Positions 17,807-27,389 of a DNA stretch of 64,000 nt are shown one piece after another. The translations under genes and the position numbers were made by a program. Location of the stretch: NCBI RefSeq assembly GCF_027604915.1, contig NZ_JAJAQC010000016.1:82365-146364 (forward strand), given 5' to 3'. Position 1 is the stretch's first letter, and every line of letters starts with the position of its first letter. This DNA comes from Streptomonospora mangrovi. GTDB taxonomy: Bacteria > Actinomycetota > Actinomycetes > Streptosporangiales > Streptosporangiaceae. A model generated the notes under the pieces. That model ran no database searches. It had not been told where the DNA came from and worked only from the letters and a program-made list of their open reading frames with translations.

Positions 17807-19180
17807 GTGACCTCGAATTCCCCCATTCGGTCCCGCCGCGGTACCGCGGGCCGCCTCCTCGGCGCCGCCGGCGTCGCGGGTGCGCTCGCGTTCTCGGCCA
17901 TCCTGCCCGCAGCCGCCGACCCCATAACCCCCTTCCTTCCCGGAGATCCTGACCACCCCTCCGCCACCGCCCGCATCGCCGCCGTGGAGTGGTGCCGCTC
18001 CGGGGCGGTCGGCGAGATCGGCACCGGCCCCGCCGACGGCTCCGTCACCGCCGACTGGTCGGCCGACCCCGACCACGTCGCCACCGTCCGCCACTTCAGC
18101 CACCGGCCCGCCTCGGCCTACAGCACCGTCACCCGCGACGGCGACCGCCTGACCGCGGCGGCGGGGATCACCGACGTCAGCTTCGCCCCCGACTGCAAGC
18201 CGGCCGGACGCGGCGGCGACCCCCTGGGGGTGCCGCTGAGCACCGCCTTCGGCGGAGCGGCCCTGGTCGCGCTGGACTCCGCCGCCTCCTCCGCCTGGTG
18301 GACCCCCTCCGGCGGGCTGGGCGCCGACATCGCCGTGGAGGGCCTGGAGATCCTCGGCGCCCCCGCCGACCTCGCCGACGGCCGCCACACCGACACCTTC
18401 ACCACCGACCTGGGCCGGGGCACGCTGAGCGTGCGCGTCAGCGCCGAGCGGCGCGAGCGCGAACCCGGTTCCGGCGGCCGGGGGGACGGCCCCGGCACCG
18501 CCTCGGCGTGGCTGTCGCTGCGCTTCGAGGTCGACCGCCTCAACGCCGACGGCGCGCGGATCGACGGCTTCGACTACGGCGTCGACTTCACCGGAGTCTC
18601 CGTCCACACCCCCGACACCGACCCCTCCACCGCCGGCGACACCCCCGAACCGCCCACCACGGGCGCCACCGGCCCCGAGCCCACAGGCCCGCCCGGCGGC
18701 GGCAGCGGGGGCAGCGGCGGCGGGCAGCAGGACGGCTCCGCCGACCCCGCCTCACCGGCCACCGACGACTCCCCGGCCGACACCGGCCCCGACCCCGGCA
18801 CACCCGAGCCCGACATCGCGCCGGACCGCTCCGGCGGCGAGGAGCAGAGCGGGGGAGGGAGCGGGTCCGTGCCCGCCGACGACCCCGTGCCCCGACCCAC
18901 CGTCTCGGCACCCGTCCCCGACCTCGACGACATCCCCACCGGTTCCACCGACCCCGCCGGCGGCCCCCCGGTGACCTCCCCCGACGGCCGCCTGCCCGTG
19001 GCCGGAAGCGCGTTGGCCGGCCTGATCGCGACCGGCCTGGCCGCCCTGGGCGGCGGCGGTGCCGCCCTCTACCTCGGCCGGTCCCGCAAGTCCGGACTGG
19101 ACGACGACCTCCGCCACGCCCCCCGCGACGACCGCACCTGGCGCTCCGCCGACCCCTACCGCGACGGCGACTGGCTCTGA
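17807..19180 (+). CDS. Secreted surface protein with LPVAG-type anchor
   Basis: The 457-residue protein has a signal peptide (RSRRGTAGRLLGAAGVAGA then ALAFSAILPAAADP, cleavage near 40), an extracellular domain of about 220 residues with two cysteines, and a long Pro/Thr/Gly/Asp-rich stalk (about 265-390). It ends with LPVAG (about 396), a membrane helix (SALAGLIATGLAALGGGGAA) and a basic RSRKSG. That order matches a sortase substrate, although the motif is LPxAG rather than LPxTG. After the basic stop-transfer signal about 27 acidic residues follow (down to DPYRDGDWL), which is longer than the usual tail. I do not recognise the ectodomain. GTG at 17807 follows AGAGGA. Confidence 0.75.
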   Translation: MTSNSPIRSRRGTAGRLLGAAGVAGALAFSAILPAAADPITPFLPGDPDHPSATARIAAVEWCRSGAVGEIGTGPADGSVTADWSADPDHVATVRHFSHRPASAYSTVTRDGDRLTAAAGITDVSFAPDCKPAGRGGDPLGVPLSTAFGGAALVALDSAASSAWWTPSGGLGADIAVEGLEILGAPADLADGRHTDTFTTDLGRGTLSVRVSAERREREPGSGGRGDGPGTASAWLSLRFEVDRLNADGARIDGFDYGVDFTGVSVHTPDTDPSTAGDTPEPPTTGATGPEPTGPPGGGSGGSGGGQQDGSADPASPATDDSPADTGPDPGTPEPDIAPDRSGGEEQSGGGSGSVPADDPVPRPTVSAPVPDLDDIPTGSTDPAGGPPVTSPDGRLPVAGSALAGLIATGLAALGGGGAALYLGRSRKSGLDDDLRHAPRDDRTWRSADPYRDGDWL

Positions 19181-19345
19181 CCCGCCCCCGCTTACCCGCT
19201 CCCACCCTGCCCCACCGCCTCCGGCGCCGCCCCCGCCCCGGCCGGCGCGGACCGCCGATCCCACGGCCCGCGCCGGGGGTGAGCCGCGCCGCCGGAGGGT
19301 ATGACCCGCCCGTTGGTCGAATCAACGCTCTGAAGGAGACCCCGG

Positions 19346-20137
19346 ATGTCGCTGACCATGGGCGGCGGCCCGCTGGCGCGCAACGCCCCCGCCACGGTGA
19401 ACTACCGGCTGGAGAGCCCGCGCCACGCGCTGCTGCTGCACCCGTTCCCGCGGCGGGTGCGCGCCGAGCTGGCCGGCCGCACGGTGCTCGACACCCTCCG
19501 GGGCGCCCTGCTGCACGAGACCTCGCTGCCGCCCCAACTCTACGTGCCCACCCAGGACATCGACCCCGCCCTGCTCGAGTCCAGCGCCCACACCACCCAC
19601 TGCCCCTACAAGGGCGACGCCGCCTACCACCACCTGCGGGTGGGGGAGCGCGTGGTCGAGAACGCGGTGTGGACCTACCCCGAGCCCCCGGCCGAGGCCG
19701 CGTGGCTGCGCGGGCTCTCGGCGCTGTACTGGTCGGCCGCCGACACCTGGTACGACGAGGACCAGGAGGTGCGGGGCCACCTGCGCGACCCCTACCACCG
19801 GGTCGACACCCGCCCCACCTCGGCCGCCGTGCGCGTCTCCTACGGCGACCTCGTGCTCGCGGAGTCCGCCGCGCCCCAACTGCTCAGCGAGACCGGGCTG
19901 CCCAACCGCCACTACCTGCCGCCCGGCGACGTCCGCCGCGAGTACCTGGTGCCCAGCGAGACGGTCACCCACTGCCCCTACAAGGGGCGCACCGTCTACT
20001 GGAACCTGCGGGTTGACGGCCGCGAGGTCCCCGACGTCGCGTGGTCCCTGCCCGACCCGCTGCATGAGGCGCTCGACGTGCGCGACCACCTCTGCTTCCT
20101 CCACGAGGACATCACCGTCGAGGTGGAGCGCCGCTAG
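19346..20137 (+). CDS. Double DUF427 protein
   Basis: This 263-residue cytoplasmic protein contains two tandem DUF427 units, each with the signature THCPYKG (near residues 83 and 210) followed by an aromatic beta stretch (YHHLRV, YWNLRV). DUF427 proteins are small beta-barrel proteins common in actinobacteria; the two-domain form is usual in Streptomyces, and its biochemical role is unknown. ATG at 19346 follows GAAGGAGA. The neighbouring helicase gene begins 80 bp downstream on the same strand. Confidence 0.9.
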   Translation: MSLTMGGGPLARNAPATVNYRLESPRHALLLHPFPRRVRAELAGRTVLDTLRGALLHETSLPPQLYVPTQDIDPALLESSAHTTHCPYKGDAAYHHLRVGERVVENAVWTYPEPPAEAAWLRGLSALYWSAADTWYDEDQEVRGHLRDPYHRVDTRPTSAAVRVSYGDLVLAESAAPQLLSETGLPNRHYLPPGDVRREYLVPSETVTHCPYKGRTVYWNLRVDGREVPDVAWSLPDPLHEALDVRDHLCFLHEDITVEVERR

Positions 20138-20218
20138 CACGGGCGCCCGCCCCGGCACCGGGGCCGGCCTGTGCACAACCGGCCCGCGCCGTCGGTGGCA
20201 GGCGGTACTGTCGCACGC

Positions 20219-22345
20219 GTGGCTGAGATTCCCGACGTCGACACCCTGCTGGACGCCGCCGTGCGCGCCCTCGGCGGCGCCCGGCGCGACGGCCAGGTCG
20301 CCATGGCCGAGGCGGTCGCCACCGCCATCGACACCGGCGAACACCTCGTCGTGCAGGCGGGCACCGGCACCGGCAAGTCGCTGGCCTACCTGGTGCCCGC
20401 ACTGCGCCACGCCGTGGCCGAGGACACCACCGTCGTGGTCTCCACCGCCACCCTCGCCCTCCAGCGCCAGCTCATCGACCGCGACCTCCCCCGGCTCGGG
20501 GCCGCGCTGGCGCCGCTGCTGCGCCGCGAACCCACCTTCGCCATCCTCAAGGGCCGCCGCAACTACCTGTGCCGCCACCGCGTGCACGGCGCCGACACCG
20601 CCGACCCCGACGACACCGAGCTGTTCGACCCCCGCCAGCTCTCGTCGCTGGGCCGCCAGGTCAAGCGGCTGCACGAATGGGCCGAGGACACCGTCACCGG
20701 CGACCGCGACGAACTCGTGCCCGGCGTCAGCGACCTCGCCTGGCGCCAGGTGTCGGTGTCGGCCAACGAGTGCGTGGGCGCCGCCGCCTGCCCCTTCGGC
20801 CAGGAGTGCTTCTCCGAGCAGGCGCGCGCCGACGCCTCGGGCGCCGACATCGTCGTCACCAACCACGCCCTGCTGGCCATCTCGGCCATGCAGGGCTACC
20901 AACTGCTGCCCGAGCACCGCGTGCTGATGATCGACGAGGCCCACGAACTGGTCGACCGCGTCACCTCCGTGGCAACCGGCGAACTCGGCGAACGCGTGGT
21001 CGCCGCGGCCGCCAAGCGCGCCGCGCGGCTGTGCGACGCCGACCTCACCGAGCGGCTGAGCGAGTCCGCCGACGGCCTGGCCCTGGTCTTCGCCGACGCC
21101 GAGGCCGGCCGCCTGGACCACCTGCCCGACTCCCTGGCCGGCGCTGTCGCCGCCGTCCGCGACTCCGCCCACACCTGCCTCAGCGCCGTGCGCTCGGCCT
21201 CCGGCGAGCAGGACCCCGACCACGCCGCGCGGCGCAAGCAGGCGCTGGCCGCCCTGGAGGAGCTGCACGACACCGCCGTGCGGATCCTGGAGTCCTTCGA
21301 GCCCCCGCTGCGCGAGCGCCACGACGTCGTGTGGCTGGCCAAGGGCCCCAAGCACGCGCCGACCCTGCACGTGGCGCCGCTGGCGGTGGGCGGCCTGCTG
21401 CGCGAACGCCTCTTCGGCGACCGCACCACCGTGCTGACCTCGGCCACGCTGGCCCTGGGCGGGTCCTTCGGCCCGCTGGCCGCGCAGTGGGGCCTGGGCC
21501 GGGAGTCCACCGGCCCGGCGCCCGCGCGCGCCGTACCGCCGGCCGCCGACACCGCCGGCACCGGCGCGGCGGGGACGGACGACGGGGCCGAGGAGGCCGC
21601 CTCCGGCGCCGCCGCCGCTCCCGGCGCCGCCGAGCCCGACGACTCCCACACCTCCGCCGGCGAACCCCGCTGGCGCGCCCTCGACGTCGGCTCGCCCTTC
21701 GACCACGCCCGCAGCGGCATCCTGTACGTGGCCCGGCACCTGCCCCCGCCCGGTCGCGACGGCCTGGACCCCCGCTACATCGACGAGATCGCCGAACTGG
21801 TCGAGGCCGCCGGCGGGCGCGCGCTGGGCCTGTTCTCCTCGATGCGCGCCGCCGCCCAGGCCACCGAGGAGCTGCGCGACCGCCTCGACGTCCGCATCCT
21901 GTGCCAGGGCGACGACTCCACCGGCCGCCTGGTCGAGGAGTTCGCCGCCGAGGAGTCCGCGTGCCTGTTCGGCACCCTGTCGCTGTGGCAGGGGGTCGAC
22001 GTCCCCGGGCGCTCGCTCCAGTTGGTGATCGTGGACCGCATCCCCTTCCCCCGCCCCGACGACCCCCTGGCCTCGGCGCGCCAGCGCGCGGTGGGCGCGC
22101 GCGGCGGCAACGGGTTCATGGCGGTGGCGGCCACCCACGCGGCGCTGCTGCTGGCCCAGGGCACGGGCCGGCTGCTGCGGTCGGTCCACGACCGGGGGGT
22201 GGTGGCGGTGCTCGACCCCCGGCTGGCCACCGCGCGCTACGGGGGGTTCCTGCGGTCCTCGCTGCCGCCCTACTGGGGCACGACCGACCCCGAGGTCGCC
22301 CGCGCGGCCCTGCGGCGGCTGGCGGCCGCTCCGGTGCCCGGGTGA
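20219..22345 (+). CDS. DinG/XPD-type ATP-dependent DNA helicase
   Basis: This superfamily 2 helicase of 708 residues has Walker A AGTGTGKS (about 48-55), the DEAH box MIDEAHE (about 237) and four cysteines between them (one near 117, three near 184-202: ECVGAAACPFGQEC) that form the 4Fe-4S cluster of the XPD/DinG group. Motif V/VI LFGTLSLWQGVDVPG is present. It probably unwinds 5'-tailed or R-loop DNA in repair. An Ala/Gly/Asp-rich insert of about 50 residues (about 437-490) interrupts the second half and looks disordered. GTG at 20219 fits homologues; a GTG at 20171 in frame would add 16 residues. Neither has a strong ribosome binding site. Confidence 0.9.
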   Translation: MAEIPDVDTLLDAAVRALGGARRDGQVAMAEAVATAIDTGEHLVVQAGTGTGKSLAYLVPALRHAVAEDTTVVVSTATLALQRQLIDRDLPRLGAALAPLLRREPTFAILKGRRNYLCRHRVHGADTADPDDTELFDPRQLSSLGRQVKRLHEWAEDTVTGDRDELVPGVSDLAWRQVSVSANECVGAAACPFGQECFSEQARADASGADIVVTNHALLAISAMQGYQLLPEHRVLMIDEAHELVDRVTSVATGELGERVVAAAAKRAARLCDADLTERLSESADGLALVFADAEAGRLDHLPDSLAGAVAAVRDSAHTCLSAVRSASGEQDPDHAARRKQALAALEELHDTAVRILESFEPPLRERHDVVWLAKGPKHAPTLHVAPLAVGGLLRERLFGDRTTVLTSATLALGGSFGPLAAQWGLGRESTGPAPARAVPPAADTAGTGAAGTDDGAEEAASGAAAAPGAAEPDDSHTSAGEPRWRALDVGSPFDHARSGILYVARHLPPPGRDGLDPRYIDEIAELVEAAGGRALGLFSSMRAAAQATEELRDRLDVRILCQGDDSTGRLVEEFAAEESACLFGTLSLWQGVDVPGRSLQLVIVDRIPFPRPDDPLASARQRAVGARGGNGFMAVAATHAALLLAQGTGRLLRSVHDRGVVAVLDPRLATARYGGFLRSSLPPYWGTTDPEVARAALRRLAAAPVPG

Positions 22346-22376
22346 CCGGTGCGGCGGGCGGGCGCGGCGGGTGCGG

Positions 22377-22901
22377 TCAGCGGCGCACGCGGTAGCCGAA
22401 CAGCCGGACCGCGTAGCCGGGGGTGTCCTCGTCGGCGGGGTGGATGTACCAGCGGTCGTCGTTGTCGCCGATCGACAGCTCGTTCCACATCAGGTCGATG
22501 AGCTTGAGGCGGGCCACCAGCGACGCGTTGGGGTCCAGCACGATCGCGTAGGAGTGGTCGGTCAGCCGCTGGGTGACCATTCCCACGGGCTGGCCGTCCC
22601 AGATGGCGGGCACCGGGGCGTGGCCGACGTCGACCCCGCACAGCCGCAGTTGCTCCATCTCCTCGTCGAGCGCCTCGGCGGCCAGGGCGTCGTCCAGCTT
22701 GAGCGCGTCCTCGAGTTCGTCGCGGTCGGGGTCGTCGCGCAGGTAGGCGTGGTAGGTGCGGTATCCGCAGGTGCGGCAGGCGCGCCAGACCACGCAGCGG
22801 GCCAGCCCGTAGGCCGACTGGGCCTCGCCGATGGCGCGGTAGGCGCTGACCGGCCGGCTTGTGCCGCATTCGCAGCACAAAGCGGTGAGATCCTGCTTCA
22901 T
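22377..22901 (-). CDS. Hypothetical protein with N-terminal zinc ribbon
   Basis: The 174-residue protein opens with a treble of cysteines (CCECGTSRP) and a second knuckle CRTCGYRTY near 42-45, so the first 50 residues probably bind zinc. An acidic helical segment follows (about 55-85), then a mixed alpha/beta part ending RWYIHPADEDTPGYAVRLFG. No family is recognised; close relatives occur in actinobacteria as conserved hypotheticals. It is convergent with the helicase gene. Confidence 0.7.
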   Translation of the reverse strand: MKQDLTALCCECGTSRPVSAYRAIGEAQSAYGLARCVVWRACRTCGYRTYHAYLRDDPDRDELEDALKLDDALAAEALDEEMEQLRLCGVDVGHAPVPAIWDGQPVGMVTQRLTDHSYAIVLDPNASLVARLKLIDLMWNELSIGDNDDRWYIHPADEDTPGYAVRLFGYRVRR

Positions 22902-23050
22902 CCTTCAGTCCCCCTCCCAGGCGAGTATGCGATGGGAACCCCTGATTATGGAACCCGGCCGCTGAAGGAGTTCCGGCAAACTGTCGTCATCAATGACCAA
23001 AAACGCCCGGCCCCGGAGCGGCCGCGCGCCGGGGGGCTGGCCCGGGGCGC

Positions 23051-24256
23051 TCAGCCTGATGTAGGGTTCCCGTCCTCGCCGGAGGGGCGGGCCGAGGAGC
23101 CCTGCCGGCGCGGGCCGGCCGGCGGCTGCGCGTCCCCCGGCGCGTCGGGTTCGGCGCCGGCCTCCGGTGCGTCCAGCAGCGGGTGCTCGGCCACCTGGTA
23201 GCGGCGGATGTAGATCCCCAGGAACGCCTGGAGGCTCGCGCCCGCCGGCAGCGCCAGCAGCGCGCCGGGCGCGCCCATGATCGCCGCCCCCGCCATCACC
23301 GCGCCGAAGGCCACGGCCGGGTGCATGTCCAGGGTGCGCGCGGTGATGCGGGGCTGGAGCAGGTAGTTCTCGAACTGCTGGTAGAGCACCACGAAGATGA
23401 GCATCCACAGGGCCGGCCACGTGCCCTGCATCAGCGCCACCAGCACCGGCACGGCACCGCCGATGTAGGTGCCGATGGTCGGGATGAACTGGGACAGGAC
23501 GCCCACCCACAGCGCGAGCGCGAAGGCGTAATGGACGTCCAGAACCGCAAGGGCGAGGTAGTGGGCGAGCGTGGCGATCAGCGCCAGCAGCGCGCGGGAG
23601 TAGATGTAGCCGCCGGTCTTGCTGATGGCGATCTCCCAGGCGCGCAGCACCTCGCGCTGGGTGCGCGGCGGCAGCACCGAGCAGATGGTGCGACGGAACC
23701 GGGGGCCGTCGGCGGTCAGGTAGAAGGTGAACAGCGCCACCGTAAGCCCGTTGAACAGCAGCACCAGCAGGGTGGTGCCCGCGCCCCAGGCGTTCTCGGC
23801 GACGCTGGAGGCGTACTGGTTGATCAGGCCGGTGGCGTCGGTGATCTCGCTGAGCAGCGTGTTGGGCGAGAAGTCGGTGTGGAAGGTGACGTTCACCCAG
23901 TTCAGCAGCCCGCGGCTCATGGCGGGCACCTGGTCCACGAACTCCAGCACCTGGCCCACCAGCATCGAGCCCAGTACCGAGAAGAACACCACCACCACGA
24001 CGACCACGCCGAGCATGACCACCCCGGTGGCCGGGCCGCGCGGCCAGCGGTGCTTGTGCAGCCAGTTGACCGCCGGCTCCAGGGCCAGCGCCAGGAACAG
24101 CGACATCAGCAGCAGCACCAGCAGCCCGCGCAACTGGAGGAACAGCCACGCCGCCACGGCGAACCCGATCACGGTCCAGGCCACGAGCAGCAGCGCCCTG
24201 GGCAGCCACGACGGCATGCCGTTCTTGCCCGGTCCGGGCGGCGGCGGGGTGCTCAT
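23051..24256 (-). CDS. AI-2E family transporter (PerM-like)
   Basis: This 401-residue inner-membrane protein shows the AI-2E/PerM layout: two N-terminal membrane helices (LLLVAWTVIGFAVAAWLFL, then LLVLLLMSLFLALALEPAV), a third after a basic turn, a central soluble segment (about 110-180), then the C-terminal group with FYLTADGPRFRR, the conserved SQFIPTIGTYIGGAVPVL and ENYLLQPRI. The last 55 residues are Pro/Gly-rich and cytoplasmic. ATG at 24256 is chosen because homology begins there; the frame stays open upstream with Arg-rich non-membrane sequence. Family members export small molecules or ions; the substrate is unknown. Confidence 0.9.
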   Translation of the reverse strand: MSTPPPPGPGKNGMPSWLPRALLLVAWTVIGFAVAAWLFLQLRGLLVLLLMSLFLALALEPAVNWLHKHRWPRGPATGVVMLGVVVVVVVFFSVLGSMLVGQVLEFVDQVPAMSRGLLNWVNVTFHTDFSPNTLLSEITDATGLINQYASSVAENAWGAGTTLLVLLFNGLTVALFTFYLTADGPRFRRTICSVLPPRTQREVLRAWEIAISKTGGYIYSRALLALIATLAHYLALAVLDVHYAFALALWVGVLSQFIPTIGTYIGGAVPVLVALMQGTWPALWMLIFVVLYQQFENYLLQPRITARTLDMHPAVAFGAVMAGAAIMGAPGALLALPAGASLQAFLGIYIRRYQVAEHPLLDAPEAGAEPDAPGDAQPPAGPRRQGSSARPSGEDGNPTSG

Positions 24257-24383
24257 GGGCGCTGGCGGTGTCCTTCCTGGTCCTTCCTGCCGCGGACCGG
24301 CGGCTCCGCGGGCGCGCCGGTGGGCGACCGCGCCGCCGGTGGCGGTGCGGCGGCCGGGGCGCCTACGGCGGCGGGCCGCGCCC

Positions 24384-24731
24384 CTACTCGTCCATCGACA
24401 GGCCGCGCTTGTTCCGGGCGGTCCAATCGCGCATCCGCTGCGGATAGCCGACGGCGTGTACATCGTAGACGGGCGCCCTCAGTTTGCGGGCGACCCGGGC
24501 GATCACGTCGGGCGAGCCGACCCGGCGGCGGATCCACTCGCCGTCGGTGGCCACGGCCACGGCCGTGGTGCCGGTGGCGAAGGTCTCGGGCTCGACGTAG
24601 AACTCCACACCCGTGCGCGTGCCGTGGAAATCGATCAGCGCCTGGAGGTCGGAGTCCTCGGCCGCGCGGTCGAAGCGCGCCTTGCCGCCCCGCCTCGCCC
24701 GCCGGAGTCCGAACCGGTCTCGCCATCCCAC
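24384..24731 (-). CDS. Conserved hypothetical protein
   Basis: GTG at 24731, with GGGAG 8 nt upstream, gives a protein of 115 residues starting VGWRDRFGLRRARRGGKARF. A longer start (ATG at 24815) would add 28 residues of poor quality. The protein has a basic N-terminus and a compact alpha/beta part (TGVEFYVEPETFATGTTAVA, then RVARKLRAPVYDVHAVGYP). It resembles small actinobacterial conserved hypotheticals; I can assign no function. Confidence 0.65.
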   Translation of the reverse strand: MGWRDRFGLRRARRGGKARFDRAAEDSDLQALIDFHGTRTGVEFYVEPETFATGTTAVAVATDGEWIRRRVGSPDVIARVARKLRAPVYDVHAVGYPQRMRDWTARNKRGLSMDE

Positions 24732-24931
24732 GGTCGTGCTCCCGTCCCTTGTGCCGCGCTCCGCCCGCGGATCAGCGCATATCCACCGGCGCCGGAGCAT
24801 CGAGTCTATCGGCACAATCCGCCCCCACTTTCCGGGTTTCCGCCCGCGATGCGTGACCGCGCTGCTACGTTCGGTCGCACCCCGGGGCGAAAGGGCGCCC
24901 GGCGGGGCAGGGGGCGAACGGGGGAGCGCCG

Positions 24932-26590
24932 ATGGCGATGTGGAGATGGCTGGCCGGTGCCGTGGGGGACCTCCGCGCCCAGGGCGGCGCGGACCTCGCC
25001 GAGACCCTGGTGCGCCTGGCCCGGATGGCGGTCGACGGCCAGGCCGCCCGCATCGCCGAGGCCCTGCCCGAGGCGCTGCGGGCGGCCCGCGCCGACACCG
25101 CGCCCGCCTGGGCGCCGCCGCTGCTGGCCCACCTGGCGCTGGACGCCCGCACCGGCGCGCGCGCCGAGGGCGAGACCGCCCTGCACGAGGCGCTGGCCCG
25201 GCTGCGCGCCGCGCACGCCCCCGGGGCCGCGCCCCCCGAGCACACCGGTGCGCCCGGCGGCGCCGACCCGGAGTCCGGCACCGCCCCGGCGCCCGCCGCC
25301 TCCGGCGCCGACGCGCCCCTGCACGCCTGCACCCCCGCCGCCTGCGCCGCCGAGCCCGTCCTGGCCTGCTACGCCACCATCGACGGCCCCGGCCACGTGG
25401 TGGAGCGCGCCACCATCGCGGCCGAGGGGCTGGCCCACGTCCGCCCCGGCGAACCCGCCTGGGAGGCGCTGGTGCTGGCCCGCGCCGACATGCTCGTCGA
25501 CGACGAGCGCCCCGAGGAGGCCGTGCGCGAACTCGACCTGCGCGCCGCCCAGGCCCGCGCCGCGGGGCGCGACGTCACCCTCGGCTACGCCTTCGGCTAC
25601 GTCCGCGCCCTGCGCCACCAAGACCGCCACGCCGAGGCCCTGGCCGCCCTGGAGCGGGTGGAGGCCGGCGCCGCCGCCGCGTGGCCCGCCGGCGCGCCCC
25701 GCGCCGCCGCGCTGCGCCGCGCCCGCGCCGAGCGCGCCCGGCTGCTGGCGTGGCTGGCCCGCGCCGGGCGGGTGGCCGCCGACGACGCCCTGGCCGCCCT
25801 GCCCGACCCCCGCGAGGCCGACGCCCACCCGCGCCTGCGCCGCGCCTGGGCCGAGGCCGCCGAGCACCTGGTGGCCTGCGGCGCGCTGGCCAACGACTGG
25901 CGCCTGGGCGTGCGGCTCACCGGATGGGCGCGCTACTTCGAGCACACCGGGGCGCACCGCCCCTGCCTGGAACTCGCGCTGGTGGGCGCGCGGCTGGCCA
26001 CGGAGCGGGGCGCCCGCTGGGCGGCCGGCGCCGCGCTCGGGCGCGCCCGCCGCGCCCTGGGCCGGGTGCGGCGCGGGGCCGACCTCGCCGCCGACCTGGA
26101 GGAGGCGGCCCGCGACCTCGCCGCCCGGGGGCCTGTGGCGCTGCCCGTCCCCGCCGCCGACGTGCTGGGTCTGCTGCGCCGCCAGCGCCCCGAGGACGTC
26201 GACCCCGAGCACCAGGCCGACCTGGTGGCGGCGGCCCTGGAGCACCGGCCCCACGACGCCTCGCTGCTCAACGCGCTGGGCCAGGTCGGGCGCACCCTCC
26301 AGTTGGCCGACGTCGCGGCCGCCGCGCACTGGCCGCGCGTGCGCTCGGCGCCCGGCGACCAGAAGGCGGCGCTGTCGCTGCTGGAGACCCTGCTGCACGA
26401 CAACGACACCGGCGGCGTGCGCGCGCTGGTGCGGGTGCTGACCGAGGGCGCGCTGCACGCGGTGCCGCCGGCGGGCCACACCCGTGCCGCCGCTCCCGCC
26501 GCCCCGGCCGCCGAGGTGGCCGCGCCGGTGCCCGACGATTCGCCCGCCGCCGAGCGCGACCCCGCCGCGACCGTGCCGGCCGCCCGGTGA
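24932..26590 (+). CDS. Large alpha-helical hypothetical protein
   Basis: The 552-residue protein is very rich in Ala, Arg, Glu and Leu and reads as consecutive helix pairs with TPR-like spacing (for example AWEALVLARADMLVDDERPE and ALRHQDRHAEALAALERVE). A disordered Pro/Gly segment interrupts it at about 105-135, and the tail (about 510-552) is Ala/Pro-rich. There is no signal peptide, membrane helix or catalytic motif. ATG at 24932 follows GGGGGAGCG. It may be a scaffold or regulatory protein; no family is recognised. Confidence 0.65.
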   Translation: MAMWRWLAGAVGDLRAQGGADLAETLVRLARMAVDGQAARIAEALPEALRAARADTAPAWAPPLLAHLALDARTGARAEGETALHEALARLRAAHAPGAAPPEHTGAPGGADPESGTAPAPAASGADAPLHACTPAACAAEPVLACYATIDGPGHVVERATIAAEGLAHVRPGEPAWEALVLARADMLVDDERPEEAVRELDLRAAQARAAGRDVTLGYAFGYVRALRHQDRHAEALAALERVEAGAAAAWPAGAPRAAALRRARAERARLLAWLARAGRVAADDALAALPDPREADAHPRLRRAWAEAAEHLVACGALANDWRLGVRLTGWARYFEHTGAHRPCLELALVGARLATERGARWAAGAALGRARRALGRVRRGADLAADLEEAARDLAARGPVALPVPAADVLGLLRRQRPEDVDPEHQADLVAAALEHRPHDASLLNALGQVGRTLQLADVAAAAHWPRVRSAPGDQKAALSLLETLLHDNDTGGVRALVRVLTEGALHAVPPAGHTRAAAPAAPAAEVAAPVPDDSPAAERDPAATVPAAR

Positions 26591-26609
26591 GCGCGCCGGG
26601 CGCCCGGGC

Positions 26610-27389
26610 TCAGGGCTGGGGCACGCCCGCCAGGTCGGCGCCGGGCGCGTAGGCCAGCGCCGCCGGCGGCAGGTCGGCCGGGCGCCCGCTGGCCAGCACG
26701 GTCACGGTGCCCGTCGGCGCCAGCTCCGGCGCGGGCGCGAGGCCGAGGCGGCGCAGGGTCTGCGCCGCCACCGCGTCGGCGGCCGTGAACAGCGCCGCCG
26801 TACCGCCCAGCGCCGCCGCGATCCGCTCGCCGACCAGGTCGTAGTGGGTGCAGCCCAGCACCACGGCGGCGACGTCGGCGGGGGTGCGCTCGGCGGCGTA
26901 GGCGATGGCCGCCTCGACCTCCTCGGGCCGGGCCGACTCCACCGCCTCGGCGAGCCCGGCGCAGGCCACGGCGGTCACCGCCAGCCCGGGGGCGAACCGC
27001 TCGACCAGGTCGGCCTGGTAGCGGCTGCGCGAGGTCGCCACGGTGGACCACACCGCCACGGGGCCGCCCAGCGCGGCGGCGGGCTTGATCGGCGGCACCG
27101 TGCCCACCACCGGCACGCCGGGCTCGAACTCCGCGCGCAGCGCGCTCAGCCCGTGCACCGAGGCGGTGTTGCACGGCACGACGATGGCGTCCAGCGCCGC
27201 GCCGGCCGCGTCGCGGGCCGCGCGGGCGCCGGCGAGCACCCGCTGGACCACCTCGTCGGGCGTACGCGGGCCCCACGGCATGTGGTCGGGGTCCATGGAC
27301 AGGAACAGATCGGCGTCGGGCCGGGCCGCGCGCAGCGCGGCGGCCGTGGACAGCATCCCGATCCCGGAGTCGACGAAGGCGATGCGCAC
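26610..27389 (-). CDS. murI: Glutamate racemase (aspartate/glutamate racemase family)
   Basis: The 259-residue protein has the MurI pattern: DSGIGM near the N-terminus, the first catalytic cysteine in VVPCNTAS (about 72), the second in GCTHYDLV (about 177), and a conserved DPDHMPWGPRTP. It would make D-glutamate for peptidoglycan. It differs from the commonest MurI (PxTHYPLL becomes CTHYDLV), and belongs to an actinobacterial subgroup. The GTG start at 27389 has AGGA upstream; the open frame continues further with Arg/Gly-rich low-complexity sequence that I leave out. Whether this is the only racemase of the organism cannot be seen. Confidence 0.85.
   Translation of the reverse strand: MRIAFVDSGIGMLSTAAALRAARPDADLFLSMDPDHMPWGPRTPDEVVQRVLAGARAARDAAGAALDAIVVPCNTASVHGLSALRAEFEPGVPVVGTVPPIKPAAALGGPVAVWSTVATSRSRYQADLVERFAPGLAVTAVACAGLAEAVESARPEEVEAAIAYAAERTPADVAAVVLGCTHYDLVGERIAAALGGTAALFTAADAVAAQTLRRLGLAPAPELAPTGTVTVLASGRPADLPPAALAYAPGADLAGVPQP

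Noticed and set aside
19322..22189. Minus-strand frame covering the DUF427 and helicase genes
   Set aside because: Low-complexity translation without motifs; both plus-strand genes are complete and recognisable.
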